Source of the DNA: Aurelia coerulea
Taxonomy: Eukaryota > Cnidaria > Scyphozoa > Semaeostomeae > Ulmaridae
NCBI GenBank assembly: GCA_039566865.1
Contig: CM076945.1
Span: forward strand, 7,305,501 to 7,369,500
Direction: 5' to 3'
DNA: 64,000 nucleotides
Each line of letters begins with the position of its first letter. Position 1 is the first letter of the stretch. Under the pieces are notes generated by a model. That model ran no database searches, was not told the origin of the DNA, and saw only the letters and a program-made list of their open reading frames with translations. Made by a program: the position numbers and the translations under genes. This document shows positions 33,327-48,300 of this stretch, one piece after another.

Positions 33327-36300
33327 TCCGTCACGCTCGTTAAAGCAATTGATTAACGTTTTATCTCTGCTAATTGGCACTGAAATAAAGAAAGCGCACA
33401 GAAAGCGCATACAAGACAGAAGTTTCCCGCGATCCTATAGCAACATTTGACGTCGGCTTATTTCATGTTAGACAGATTTGACACCATAAGATGGATAAAT
33501 CACCACGATGTTTACCCTGGCACAACAACAAATTTACCCAGAATTGGCACGTTCTTGACTTCATTAGCAGCTTAATTATGTTGAAACAATCGTTTTCTAG
33601 AACGAACGCATCATTAGCCACTTATTGATAGTATTCATTATGCAAATAAGTCAAGTTTAGAGGATGATGTAACCGGCGGCCTGCACAGAGGCTAGCATTC
33701 GCAGCATCACCGAAGGTAGAAGGACCCCCCTCCTACACAGCTACAGATGCAAACGTCGCAGGTGAAGTTGAGAGGAAAGGTGCAGAATTACAGCAAACAA
33801 TGGCGCATTGACTGGGGGAAGGCACGTGGTCACACTGAACCAAAAGATCTCCATGCATATGATTCTGCACAGAGGTTATCTTCGTGACTGCTTGCCTCAA
33901 ATTAGAAGCCCGCGAATAGATACATTCTGCAGGGTTCCGTATAAGCAATTTTGCGTTATCGTAAATCTCACATGACATCTAATTTGAGACAGATGCACCA
34001 ATAGTTTCATGCACGAACTAAGCAAACTGGGGGTAATGACTTTTGATTTTTTGCGTATCATCCTCGTTTGACATAAAGATCAAAATATTGCTTTCAAACG
34101 ATTCTTGTCCTTATACAAGGCGCTTGATTTTCTATTGAAGGCAACTTTAGCAGCAACACTCATCTCTCTGACTGTAGCAGCATCAATGATCATTTGGGCT
34201 TATGGAGAAATCAATATTCAGTTTTCTTATGCTTGCTTAGCTCAGGTAGTACTTTGTAATCATCCAAAAGGATCTTATGTTTCTGTGGAGGCGCGTTGTA
34301 GTTTTTGAAAATTTACTGGGATATATGTCTAAACGTAAGTGATAAATTGGTACGTAATTAAAACGTTTATTGGTTCATTGTAGATGCATGTGACCGCTTG
34401 CGTATGTGTTTTTGGCACGACTATGTTATAGGGGCGTGCAGTTGTTTACTCTATCTCTTTTGAGCTAGATCGGGCCGTGAGCGGCCATACGTTTCAGTTG
34501 AGAACGGATTTGTCGAAGTTAGAATGATACAGTCCTCTATTTAGAACAAGCCTAGTCTCTGTGTTATTCCTGCACTGGTGTGGTATTAGCAGCAGGTGGA
34601 TTGACGTTTCCACATAGATGGTCCACACGAGCGGATAGATTGAAGATTGGAACTGGATAAAACGATTTGAAGACAACTGAATCACAGCCAGTGCAGGAAA
34701 AGACATGGCTGACTTGAAGAAAAATGTCAAGAAACGAAAGGGACATAGGCTTTTTGTGACGGAGACCTTGAAGAGAACGGAAACATTACTGACAATTGAT
34801 TCGACACAAAGGAACGTAGATTTGGCTCTTCAACTGAAGGCAAGTTTGGTCGATCAGTTGAAAAGATTAGAAGGATTGGACGAGAAAGTTCTGGATTTGT
34901 TGACAGAAGCTGTAGCGGAAAAAGAAGATGGCGATCGACAGCTATTTTTGGAAATACAGGAGTCTGGTGGTATGAGATCGGAAATGACTGCCGCATTGGT
35001 TGGCATAGAAAAATATCTAGAAATGAACACTGCATCGGCAGTGGTTGTGGAAACTTCTCAGTCGAATACGAGGAGCAAAGTTCAAGCAAAATTGCCCAAG
35101 TTAGAGATGCCAACTTTTACGGGAAGGCCAGAACAATGGCAGGAATTTTGGGACACGTTCCAAAGTGCGGTTCATGATAATGGGGACATTTCGGATGTTG
35201 ACAAATTTGCATATTTGCGTCGTTACGTGTCAGGTGCAGCAAAATCAAGCATCACAGGATTTCGTACGACTGCTGCAAATTATGGATTGGCAATAGAAGC
35301 ATTGCAGAAAAGGTTCGGAAGAAAGTCAGTAATACATCAAGCGCATGTTGATGCACTGTTGAGCTTGCAGCCTGTTTTTAACGAATGGGACATTGTGAGG
35401 CTCAGGAAACTATACGACGCGGTGGAATGTAATCACAGAGCGCTAGAAGCTTTGGACGTGAATCCAGTAAGTTATGAAAGCATTGTTGTTCCAGGAATCA
35501 TCAAGAAATTGCCTGAGGGAATTCGCTTGCAGATTACGCGCGGAAGAGATTACTTGAACTGGAAAGTAGATGAAATGCTAGAACAGATTCGGATTGAATT
35601 AGAACTGAGAGAAGAATATGGACGAGTGGAGAAGAAAAACGTTAGGCTCGATTATCACGGGAAGAGAGATGATGTAGCTGCTGCCGCTAAGCCAGCGACG
35701 GCCAGCACACTTGTGACTAAAACGAAAAACCTATTTTGTGCATTTTGTAAAGGAAATCATGAACATCACGATTGTAACGAAATTACATCTATAGAACAGA
35801 GAAAACAGCTGGCTCGTAAGTATGGTCGTTGCTATTTGTGCATGCGAAAGGGTCACGTTTTTTGGAAATGTAATTCAAATTTTTCTTGCGCGCGTTGTAA
35901 GGGGAAACATCATATTTCTCTATGTGACAGCCCTGGGGAATCAGCAGGCCCTACGGGGACTAGCACGAGTCCAACTCTGCATGTAGGGACAGAGTGTAGC
36001 ATAGCTTTGCAGACAGCGCAAGCTTTAGTGAAGTGTCCAGGCCTAGGTAGTGCAGTGAGAGTTAGAGTTCTGTTTGATACAGGCAGTCAGAGATCTTTTG
36101 TTACTCCAAGAGTTGTGTCAGGATTACAGCCCATTAGAAAGGAGACCATTGAAATAAGTACTTTCGGGCAGGAAGGGACCATTAAGGGGTCAAAGGAAGT
36201 ATTTCAGTTTGAATTGTGCCCTGTAAATGGTGGGGAAGGGACTAAAATTGAAGCATATTTAGTTCCAAGTATATCTAGTATCAGAAATGAGCATATAGAA

Positions 36301-39300
36301 GTGAGAAAGATGCAGTATAAACACTTGAAAGGGTTGTGGTTTTCTGATGTATGTAAAAATGCAGATATTCTAGAAGTGGAAGTTCTTATAGGCTCGGATT
36401 ACCTCTGGTGTTTCCAAGGAGACAGAACTATAAGGGGGGAGCAGTATGACCCAGTTGCTGTAGAAACCAAATTAGGTTGGGTGCTCTCTGGTCCCTTAAG
36501 GGGGGAGAGAGTGAGAAGTGAAATGAATGTGAATTTGGTTGGTAGTGAGGTGATGAAGGATGGAAATCATGGTAAGAAAGAAGAAGAAAGAGAGTTGGAG
36601 AAAAGTGTGAAGAAGCTTTGGGACTTGGAAACAGTTGGAATACGGGAGGAGAATGAGGTACACGAGGCCTTAAAAGATAATATCTCATTTAACGGAGAAA
36701 GGTATAAGGTAGGATTGCCTTGGAAGGAAGGTCATGATAAACTCCCATCAAATTATTGGAATAGTTTAAAAAGATTGAAAGGACAGGTGAGTAAATTGAG
36801 ACAGGAACCTGAAATATTGCAAGAGTGTGATCGTATAATTAAAGAACAGTTGGACAGAGGGATAATAGAAAGAGTGTGTGAACTTGAAAAATCAGATAAG
36901 ATTCATTATCTCCCAAACCACCCTGTTGTTCGAAAGGATGCAAAAACAACGAAAGTTAGGATGGTTTTTGATGCTTCGTCGAAGGAAAAGGGAGGTGTGT
37001 CATTGAATGATTGTCTCCATGTAGGCCCAGCATTAACTCCACTTTTGTTTGATATACTGATTAGATTCCGAGAGAAGAGAATTGCGCTAGTGGGAGACAT
37101 AGAGAAGGCATTCTTGAATGTAGAGGTAGAAGAACGGGATAGAGATTGTCTTAGATTTCTTTGGGTTGAAGATATAAATGCAAAAGTGATTCAACCAGTG
37201 GAGTATAGATTATGTCGTGTTGCATTCGGGGTAAATTCCTCGCCGTTCTTATTAAATGCTACAGTTCAATTTCACCTAGACAAGTTTCAAAATGTTGATC
37301 CGGAATTTGTAGGCATAATGAAAAGAAGCCTATTTGTCGATGATCTTGTAGGGGGTAATCAAACTCCAGAAGGTACTTTGAAACTGTATGACCTTGCAAA
37401 GTCTAGAATGTCTGAAGGAGGGTTTCGACTAAGAAAATGGCTAACGAATGATCATCAGGTTAGAGAGAAGATCGTAGAATGTGAGAAAAACAGAGAAAGC
37501 AAGAGAGAGTTAGGAGATGACGAGACATATGCTAAGGTTTCCCTAGGGAATGTACAGAAAGATCCAGCTATGGAGAAAGTGTTAGGAATACAGTGGAAAT
37601 GTGAGACAGACCAATTTGTATTTGGGTTTGAAAACATTGTAACAAAATGCGAGGCTTTGACTCCAACAAAAAGAAATATCTTGAGTATTCTAGCAAGCCT
37701 TTATGATCCATTAGGCATAGTTAGTCCCATAGTTGTGAGTTTAAAAGTGTTATTTCAGCAATTGTGTGTAGAGAAGAGATCGTGGGATGAAGAGATAAGT
37801 GGAGATGAAAGGAAGCAGTGGGAAGCATGGGTGAGACAATTAAAGAGAGTTCAGCAAATAAGTATCCCGAGATGTGTTCATGGAATGAAAAGTGAGTCAG
37901 CAAAATATAGCTTGCATGGATTTGCAGATGCCAGCTTAAAAGCTTATTGTGCAGTTATATACTTTGTTTGCGAGTCTCCAGAGGGAGTCACTGTAACCCT
38001 GTTAACGTCTAAAACCCGGGTTGCACCTGTCAAAACCCAGACTATCCCTAGATTAGAACTTATGGCTGGTAGAACGTTAGCTCTATTGATGGATACTGTA
38101 AGAAAGGCATTGGAAGCTGAGTTAGAACTGGAGTATGTGAGAATGTGGACAGATAGTAAAACTGTGTTGAGTTGGATAAATAACAAAGGTGAATGGAAAC
38201 AGTTTGTTAGACATCGAGTAAATGAAATCTTGAAAATAACAAGAAAGAGTGATTGGGGCTATTGTAAGAGTGAGGAGAATCCAGCTGATATAGGTTCTAG
38301 GGGTGTTGGAGCTTTTGAATTGAGTGAGGCAAAGTTGTGGTGGAAAGGCCCAGAATGGCTTCAAAGTAAAGATGAATGGCCCAAAAAACCAGAAAATTTA
38401 GAGACAGTAGAAACTCGTGAAGAAGAGAAAAAATCTGTTGTATTGAGTGCCAGTGAGAAAGTGAATGCTTCAGTTGGGAAAGTTATGAATGTTGAAGCAT
38501 TTAGTAGCATACAGCACTTGTATCGTGTGACAGCATGGGTTAAAAGGTTCGTTTCTAATTTAAAGGCTAAGCGAAGGGGAGTTCTTGTAACTAAAGGAGA
38601 GTTGACAAGAGACGAAATTGTGAATGCTGAAAGATTGTGGATCCTTGATGTGCAAGGAAGGTTGAAAGAACAGAGCAATTATAAAGTGCTAGCAAAAGAT
38701 CTGCAGATAGTTGAGTATAATGGGCTCTTAAAATGTAAGGGTAGACTGGGAAATTCTGATTTGTGTTTTGATGCTAGACAACCAATAATAATTCCCAGGC
38801 AGCATCATCTTACAAAGTTGATTGTTGAAGATTGTCATAAGCGTGTTCATCATAGTGGCCTAAGATCAACTTTAGCAGAAGTAAGATCTAAGTTTTGGGT
38901 GCCGAGGGGAAGACAGACTGTGAAAAACATCTTAAGAGATTGTATTGTGTGTAAGAGAGTGCAAGGTAAAGCTTTTGAAACACCACCTGTTGCAGATCTA
39001 CCTGACTTTCGAGTGCAAGAGGCACCAGCCTTTTCAAATGTAGGTGTAGATTTCGCAGGACCTCTTTATGTGAAAGAAAGAAAGGGTGTGATGCAAAAAG
39101 TTTACATTGTTATCTTTGCATGCTGTGTAACAAGAGCCGTACATTTAGAGTTAGTATCAGATATGACTGTTCAGGTCTTCTTAAATTGTTTGAGAAGATT
39201 TGCAGCCAGAAGAGGAACACCATCTTTGATTGTGTCAGACAATGCTAAGACATTTAAGGCTGCAAAAGTATTGTTAAAGAAGTTGTATAAAGATCAAGGA

Positions 39301-42300
39301 TTTAGGGGGTACATAGCACAGCAGGGGATAACATGGAGATTCAATCTAAGTAAGGCTCCCTGGTGGGGGGCGGCGTACGAACGTATGATAGGGACAATGA
39401 AGAGGTGTTTGAGAAAGGTTTTGAGTAATGCAAGAATGACATTTGAAGAGCTACAAACAATCCTTGTGGAAGTGGAGGGAACGTTGAATTCCAGGCCCTT
39501 AACGTATGAGTATGATGAGGTGGGAAGTGAAGTGTTAACCCCAGCACATCTCATTTGTGGGAGGAGGCTTATATCCATTCCTGATCATACTGTAGAAGAT
39601 GACATCACAGACAGTAAGTTGTTGAAAAGATTCAGATATTTAGCTCGTAAAAAGGAGCATTTTTGGAATCGTTGGAGAAGGGAGTATTTAGCTGATCTTA
39701 GAGAGTATCAGAAAGGAAATAGACAGATAAATGGTCGAGTAGTGAAAGTTGGAGACCCAGTTTTGGTGTATGAAGAGCATGTTAGTAGATGCAACTGGAA
39801 GGTAGGAGTTGTGGAAGAACTGATAGTTGGAAAAGATGGCCATGCTAGAGGTGCAAAAGTCAGATTAGTTGCAAAGGGTAAGCCAGTATATCTTAATCGA
39901 CCAGTTCAGAAGTTATATCCTCTCGAGATTGAAGCTAAAAATGTAAAAGCAGGAAATGATGTACCTATAGAAGAGAAGCAGAATCAGACAGAAGAAACTA
40001 TTCAGCCACTTGAAGTAGTTAGAGATAGACCAGCTAGGCGAGTTGCGGCTTTGGACTCTGGCTGGAAGACTAGGGCTATGCTTGGACCCTAGGGGGTCAA
40101 GCAGGGGGGAGTATGTGGAGGCGCGTTGTAGTTTTTGAAAATTTACTGGGATATATGTCTAAACGTAAGTGATAAATTGGTACGTAATTAAAACGTTTAT
40201 TGGTTCATTGTAGATGCATGTGACCGCTTGCGTATGTGTTTTTGGCACGACTATGTTATAGGGGCGTGCAGTTGTTTACTCTATCTCTTTTGAGCTAGAT
40301 CGGGCCGTGAGCGGCCATACGTTTCAGTTGAGAACGGATTTGTCGAAGTTAGAATGATACAGTCCTCTATTTAGAACAAGCCTAGTCTCTGTGTTATTCC
40401 TGCACTGGTGTGGTATTAGCAGCAGGTGGATTGACGTTTCCACAATGAATGACTTGAAAGAAACTCTAGCAATTTCGATATAATTCTACGGTTGCACTTT
40501 TCAAAACTCTTGAATATTTTTTGAAATTACAGCGTATTTTGTGTGTCAACCTATTTCAAATCGACGTCGTCAAGTTTCCAAAAATCATAAGAGTTTAATA
40601 GATTTCTTGATACCAGATTGTAGACATTCATAAGCGAAGTCTTTTATGAAAAACTTTCTGTGATTTCTCAAAAGTTTTAAACTAAATTTTTTCAAGATAT
40701 TTCTTCAGAAGATCATCACTCTAATTTTGAAAATATTGAATATTTCAGAAAAGTCCAACGGTAGAATTGTTACGAAATAGCTTAAGTTTCTTTAAAGCTA
40801 TTCAGCTCAAAGGAATAAGTAATAGAATTTTACACAAACCTTTTTATAAATTGGAGCCTGCACTTAATTAGGCAAGTAGCCAGCTCCCAAGGGAGGGAGG
40901 CAGCTCACATTGGGCAAGTGGCCAGTTCCCAGGGGATGAAGGCAGCTCACATTAGGCGAGTGGTCAGCTCCAATGGGAAGGAGGCAGCTCACATTAGGCG
41001 AGTAGCCAGCTCCCAGGGGATGGAGGCAGCTCGCATTGCAAAAGGTGTCAAGAACTCTGCTTTAACCAATAGCTCCATATGTATTAAGAACGTTTGAATA
41101 CTTATGTTTGACCCCTTCATTGACTATTTTGCTGATTGTTCTCGCTTGAATATGAATGGGCCAACCAACAAGGACAGATTATGTAAGACAATAGCATGAG
41201 TTGCTATTGTTGACATCTGAATTCAAAACGATTAGCGATTGCAGAAAAAGGAAATTCTCTCAACCAATAATTTAAACAATCAAAGCCGCAAAAGTTTCTC
41301 TGAAACCCAGGTTGCTAGCATGCTCGTTGGGCATTGCAGAAATTCTTTTTAAGAGCAAACATGAGCATATATCGAAAGAAGGATACATCTACACATCTAC
41401 CTCAGGCATTTTATTTCTTTGGTTCAGAAGCTGAGCAGTAAATGCCTTAATTACACCCAAAAAATATAAGAGAATTGAATCGGCTCTCAATCGGCTTTTG
41501 AACCAAAATAAATGAAATGCCCGTGGCAGATGTGTAGATATATTTTTCTTCTTTCGATCTATGCTCATGTTTGCTCTTGAAAACAATTTCTGGAATGCAC
41601 AACGAGCGAGCTAGCTAACTGGGTTTCAGGGCAACTTTTGCGGCGTTGTTTGTTTTGAATTACTAATTGAGAGAATTTCTTTTGTCTGCGATCATTAATC
41701 GCTTTGAATTGCGGAGCAACTCATGCTATTATCTTACAAAATCTGTCCTTGTTGGGCCAACCGAGAACGAGAACTGCAATCAAATAGATAAAGTCTCCGG
41801 CATCTTAGGCATGAAGGGGAATCAGTTCAAACTCGCGTCAAAAAGGGCCACAACATAAATTCTAGTAGTATGCATACACACTGTTAAATACCTATGTAGA
41901 ACGCGAATCGGCGTCTTCTGTGCAACTACAAGATCCTGAAACGAATGGGAAGACAATTGTATTCTGTCTCAAATTAGATTTCACGCGAGATTTTCGATAA
42001 CGCTAAGTTACTCATGCAAAACATTTCAGTTATATGTATTCGTGGATGCTTTAACGTGAGATCTCATTTGAGGCAGATATTGATAGTATTCAGAATCAGG
42101 CGTTTAATCCAAAGAAAACGTCGTGAAATCGATAAACAGTCTGCTAGATAGTATACGGCTCATATTTAAAAAGGTGGTTGTAAAGTTCTATTGCACTTTT
42201 CTTTGCATTAAATGGCTTTGAAGGAAATTAGGGTTTTGTGCTGTAAATATGCAGTGGAAATTTTTTGATATCTTGATTAGTTTCAAAATGGTGGCATTTA

Positions 42301-45300
42301 TTAGGCTGTGACGTCATCAAATTTCTAAATCCTAAACTAGGAGAGCTACATACAGATTTCTGCTTGCCACCATATTGTGGACCATCATAAACTATTGTTT
42401 TCTAGAAGATTGTATCAATTTTCCTCAATTGATTTAAGATCTACGATGATTTAATTTTTTTCAAAATTGTCAACAGATTTTTTCAAAAATAATTAAAATG
42501 CTGCCATTTTGAAAATAATCAAGATATTAAAAATTTCCACGGCAGATTTACGGCGATGTACCCTAAGTTCCTTTCAAACCATTCGAGTCATAGAAAAATG
42601 CTATAGAATTTTACACGCACCATTTTAAAGATTTGAAAGATTTGAGCCCTAAGCTCTGCTAGATGTTACAATAAGTCTTAATGAATCCGAATATGATCAA
42701 GATGATTATGCTCGAATAGATCTAAACTAATCAAGATTCAACATACGAATTTTCAATATATTTCAGTTGCAATATCAATGGCTTCGACACGCCCCAATCT
42801 TCGCCAATCTTTGGGAAGTATAAACAAGGGCTGCCAGCAGTAATAGAGACCAAAAGGTCGGTAATAAATCCAAAACTAACCAGGTGAGTAAAAAGATATT
42901 CACCGTTTGAAACGTCACTGTTCCCTGCATATCATGTTCAACAAATCTTAGAATTTACCCGACTGAAATCGGCTACTCCGATTTGAAACTACAAAGGATT
43001 TTCTCCAGCAAGCCAGTTCAAGAAATCTTCAAAAACGGCATAAAATCACGATAAAATTTCCGTAATATTTCCTTTAACCCTATCTGGACCGGGCTTTTTT
43101 TAGCATCCTCACGCCGAGGGGGGGCTAAATTAGCCCCCCCTCAGAACTCAGAATTGACAAGGGCTAGAAAGATGAAATTTGGTCATAATATGTAACTTAA
43201 TGTGAAACGACCGAATATCTATTTTATTTTACTCTAATTGTTTTACTTTCGATGACGTCATCAATTTTCTTTGTTTTAGGCCAAAAACAGTACTCTTACA
43301 GATTTAACTGTAAAAACTTTCTTACGAGAAATATCATGCTTCTTATAACTTTAAATAACAGATGAAATATCTAATTTTCTGAAAAACATAATTTTTTGAA
43401 AAAATTATGAAATGTATAAACTCATATTTATTACCTAAATTCATTAGATATATGACGTCATGAATGACGTAATACAAAAGAAAAACCAAAAAAATAAGTT
43501 ATTTCCATATTTTCTTATTGATTTATGGTTGCTCTGAAAATTTCATCCATTTATCTCACTTCTGTCAAGAATGATCTTAGTTTGGAGTTATAAAGGGTTT
43601 GACCGTAAAACAAACAAGATATTAAAACTACTCTCTGAAAAAATTGTTATATTTCCAAGAATAAATGACATATCTTGTAGAAATTTTCGTGAAAGATGCG
43701 AAAAGGATAGTTAGGAAAAGTCACGAAAAATAATTAGCCTAGAAATTATCATAAAAAAGATAACCAGAAAAAACTGGTAGGGGGGCTATTTTAGCCCCCC
43801 CTCCGGTCCAGATAGGGTTAAGAGGATGAAAGATCCGTCCCTAGGAGCTATTGCTATTGCTTTAATCTACGCATGTATCATCTACCTAGATAGAATTCTA
43901 CCTTACTCCAACCAATTGACGCATTTGCTTCATTAAGCAGCATAGATTCCAAAATCTTTAAATTAATGCAAAAAGGTGGGCATAAAATTCTACGACCTAT
44001 TTCTTTGAAATCAATGGCTTGAAAGAAACATTAGCTTCTTCTACACAACTCTACGGTTGCACTTTTCAGAACCCTTGAATATTTTTCAAAATTATAGCTT
44101 AGTTTGTATTACTCTTGCCCTTAACCCTATCCTAAGAGATGAAAGCAACATCGTAAAAATAGCCTAGAGCCATCTTATTGAATCTTTTTGTTATCTTTTA
44201 AGTCAACAATGATAGTTTGTGTTTCTTTCTGACATTGTTGGCCAAAGTAAAAGCTTAATACACAAAGAGAAATTAATCTGGTAGTTATCAGTGCTTTTTT
44301 GCAGCATGTTTAAAAAGCAGGTAGCCCTAAACAGAGCTAAATGTGTTAATTTCAAAACTAATCACAAAATTTGCTATACCTCGGAAAACAATTTGGCCTT
44401 TGATCTTTTTGCCAAAAGAATAAATTTGAAGATCGGCCATGTAATCGAGTTTTGGTGACTTTTCGAACAGGAGTACCCTTTTTGGGACACCCGCTACTTT
44501 TGCCCCATCAAACTTTCACATGTTAAGGTAGTCTAAAATATAAAGTTGAATACCTTGAATTCACTGAGTTTTTCCAATTGCTCGTCTGTGATACCATTTT
44601 TTGCATACACAATAGCACTGTGAGGAAAGTTAAATATCTTAAAGCCGAGCACAAATGGAGATCAGGTTAATTTCTTAGTGTAATTAGTTACAAGATTAAT
44701 AGAGAAAACTAACTTGAGCATGCCACAAGGATCTGTCTTTGGGCCCCTCTTATTTAATATCAACATGGTTGATTCACTGCCATGACAGGCAACACATTAT
44801 GTAATTATACGGATGATACGACCATTTATGTAAGCTATAGCAGTCAGAAAATTAGATTTTAGAAGTGTGAATATCTCAATTAGTTTTTTATAAATAAGCT
44901 TTTATAGATTTATAACCTTAAAAACGTTATTTTCCTTTTGGGGGGGGGGGGGGGTTAGACCTCTTTGCATCGATGTCGTATGGCTTTCCAAGTACCAAAA
45001 ATACATATGTAGATGTAGATATCATAAGCAAATTAGAGGAACGTGCAGTAATTGGAAACAGTTAGGGAACGATTGTACAAAGCTCAACGAGGATAATTGT
45101 CAGATTTTCAGCAGCATAAATGATGAGGTTTTTGGTAACCTTAAAGTGGAAACTATTAAAGAAAGCACTTGAGAAAGGCTGCTTGGAACGGCCTTACACT
45201 GAAAGCTCTTTTAACTTTACAAACAAAGTTGTCAGTTTTTCTGATAAAGGCGTCAAACTGTTGTGTATTTCATATTCTATAGATAATGGGGAACCAACCA

Positions 45301-48300
45301 AGCAGAAGATTTAACTTTGGAAACAAAGTTGCAGTGGCGTCGTGGCCGGGGGGGCCAGGGGGGGCCATGGCCCCCCCTGTGAAAATGTTGTCGGAAAATT
45401 CGTCAGTTTTCCACTCTTGTCGGAAAATCGAAAAAAATTGAATTAATCTATTTTCTTTACATAGCTACTTTATGGTAATCGAAATGTGTACATGAAATAT
45501 CGCTTTTTCGGTCGCGAAAACGTAGTTTTTGATGAAAAAGTAGGTCTTTCGGCAAAAAACTAGGTCCTTCGTTCGTTTTTCTGCAAAAAATTCCTTTTTA
45601 AATCGATAGAAAAGTGTGTTTTCTATTGGAAAAATAGACACAATAGGCGCAAAATTTTCGGACGAAGAAATTTCAGACAAATGCTTTCGGTCAAAACATT
45701 CCTGGAGTTTTCCCCAAAAATTCGGTCGTTTTACCTTCATTTTGGTGGTTAAAAACGATAAATTTACAATTCATTTTGCACGCTTCATACTTAAAAAATG
45801 TCATGCATTTATGGTTTGTGCATTAAGCTTTCAATGAGTTGCTCGTCAGAATTTGCGCAAGTGAATATTGTTGAGGAAGATGGAAATGATTACTAAGATG
45901 GAACTACTGTCAGTTTCTGTAAACGGATGCTTATAGGAATGAAGATTTATATCAAGCTATCACGTTGTTATCTAAAATTTGAAAACGATCTATTTTTCAG
46001 TGCTTTTGAGGTCCTTTTTCGAAATTTCCCATGAAAAACAAACAGTAGATTCTTCAAAATAGGGGCGTTTTGCAACGATCTAAAGGGCGTGGTCACAGAA
46101 AATTTTCCCGGGGGCAAGCCCCCGGATCCCCAGTTTTCCTCCCTCCTTGCGCATCTAGCTTCAGCATCACCCCCAACATCAATCACGTCTCGACAACAGC
46201 CTCACCTCCAACAAGAATCGCCTCTTAACAGGACTGCTGTGTCCCTTTGAAAAATTCTTCGCTATCATGGAACTTTTATGTGACAAAAGTTCTGAGACAT
46301 TTTGCCACTTTTTATACGTTATATTCCTGCTTCATTTTTGTCGGAAAAATGTGTCTTTGTCGGAAAATTCTGACCCTTGGCCCCCCCTAAAATCATGCTC
46401 CCACGACGCCACTGCAAAGTTGTCAGTTTTTTTAAAGGCCTCAAACAAATGTTAAGCCTTTTATGATAAGATCCCTAAGATACATATAAAACATTTGCTG
46501 AGAGAGAAAACTTGCAAAGCTACACGTGTCATAAGATAGGTCTTAACGTTGAAGACAATCCACCTTTTCAAGGTAAGAGCAAGGTAACAATTCCAGACTA
46601 ACAGAATTGAATTGAAAGTAAACGGGCCCTGAACCACTTGCAGCCTACACAATCTACTACCCTAGATTGATTACATATTGCAGTTTCGCTTCTTGCCGGA
46701 ACTGATATACCGCTATAACTACTCTATAACTAACCTCACTGAAGCAACAAAAGCGACATTAATTCAATTCAATGAGACAAGCGTAAATTGAGACTCCTTG
46801 TGGAGTGAGGCTGCTGCACACAGCTGGGTGCCATTCTTACCAACGAAACCGTCGCCGTCAGCTAAAAACTTAGTAATACCATGGGTAGTTAGACACTGCT
46901 GGTGTGCTTCTATGGAGAAGAGTTGGATAATATGTATCTGCGGGGGAAATTTTTTATGGTACTGCGGAGGAGATATCTGCGGGGGAAATTTTTTATAGTA
47001 CTGCGGAGGAGATATCTGCGGGGGAAATTTTTATAGTACTGCGGAAATATTTTTGTTCTTTCGATATCTCCTCCGCAGTACTGCAAAAAAGTTTTCCCCG
47101 CAGATACATAATATCCAGCGCTCCTCCATAGAAGCACACCAGCAGTGTCTAACTACCCATGGCAATACGCGCTAGACTTCGAGGAAGACATTGTTGGGGA
47201 GACGAGATACGGTTTGTCCGAAGAAACATATGTGTCCCTCCGTGCAATAGGTTAATGCTCATGCGCAGTAGCATTCTGGACTGGAACTCTGACGGGCGCA
47301 TAAGCATCAACCTACTGCACGGGGGAACACACAAGTTTCCTCGGACAAATCGTATCTCATCTCTCCAACAAGACAGACATGACGTTGCAGGGGTCGAGCC
47401 CATTTTAGTGGCGAACAACAAATGAATCGGGAAGTGGATATGCGAAGCAGTCAGCTGTACATTAAGTCTATGATTTGAGAGAAGGGATTAAGAGATGAAA
47501 AGCGAGGTTGAAGAGAGCACACTTCGTAGAAATTGGTTGGATTTGATTTGATTAGCAGAACAAACACAAGTATCAATCGAAGAGCGTCAAGATCTAGGGA
47601 TTAGTCGAAAAATGTAGTCTTGGTTTGAATAGGATTTGCGTATTATGAAGAGATGGTTTTCAAGTAGATCTCTATTTAGAAATGGGCATTGGACTCAATC
47701 CATGAGGCTCTCCTCAAATCATGGACATGGCCTATAACTACGAAATTGATACTAGCAAAACTAACACAGCCTATCTTTGTTTGTAAATCATCAGCTCTTT
47801 GCATTCAAAATTAGGAACATCAAATTGAGAATATAGCAGGCTTAATCCATCGTTGAGGTTATAAAAAGGGGTCAGCACGAATTTGCAGACATAAAATAAA
47901 TATATGTAGCTGTGCATTGTATTTTAGGGGAGTTGAACGCCAGCTGTAACCTTAGTTAATTCAACTTTAGCTTAAAGTGTCTCCATCAACGTTACTAAAG
48001 GTAATGATTTGAATTCATTGATTTGTTCAACACAAATTGTGTCTATGAGTTTTGCTTGCACTCGATTTTGCTCAAACTATGAACCTTCAATACAGTAAAA
48101 ACCCGCACATAAGAACCTTCATCTGTTAAGAACCTACAGCCTGAAATAATATATTTTGTACCCAATAAATAAGAACCATTTCAGGCTGATATCTAAACTA
48201 GGTTCTTAATAAAGGGTCTGATTCATTCATTGGGAAATAAATTGCAACATTTTTGCCAATTAACCTCTTTCGTGAACTCCAAAATATTTCTTACAGAACT

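Larger units (their letters stand above)
32034..34283 (+). repeat. Tandem duplication of a ~1.2-kb unit
   Basis: Unit 1 is about 32,034-33,250 and unit 2 about 33,251-34,283. Both start with a small palindrome (GATTACAAAG then CTTTGTAATC), then a (GAAA)n run (32,090-32,115 and 33,298-33,326), then long shared sequence. Unit 2 is cut by the BEL 5' LTR. Unit 1 carries a family A MITE that unit 2 lacks. No ORF of substance. Confidence 0.85.

Noticed and set aside
34727..35113. Minus-strand frames opposite the BEL polyprotein
   Set aside because: Shadows of the intact Gag-Pol frame; no independent support.
40867..41040. CRISPR-like array
   Set aside because: Units are directly adjacent, without unique spacers; it is a minisatellite in a eukaryotic intron.
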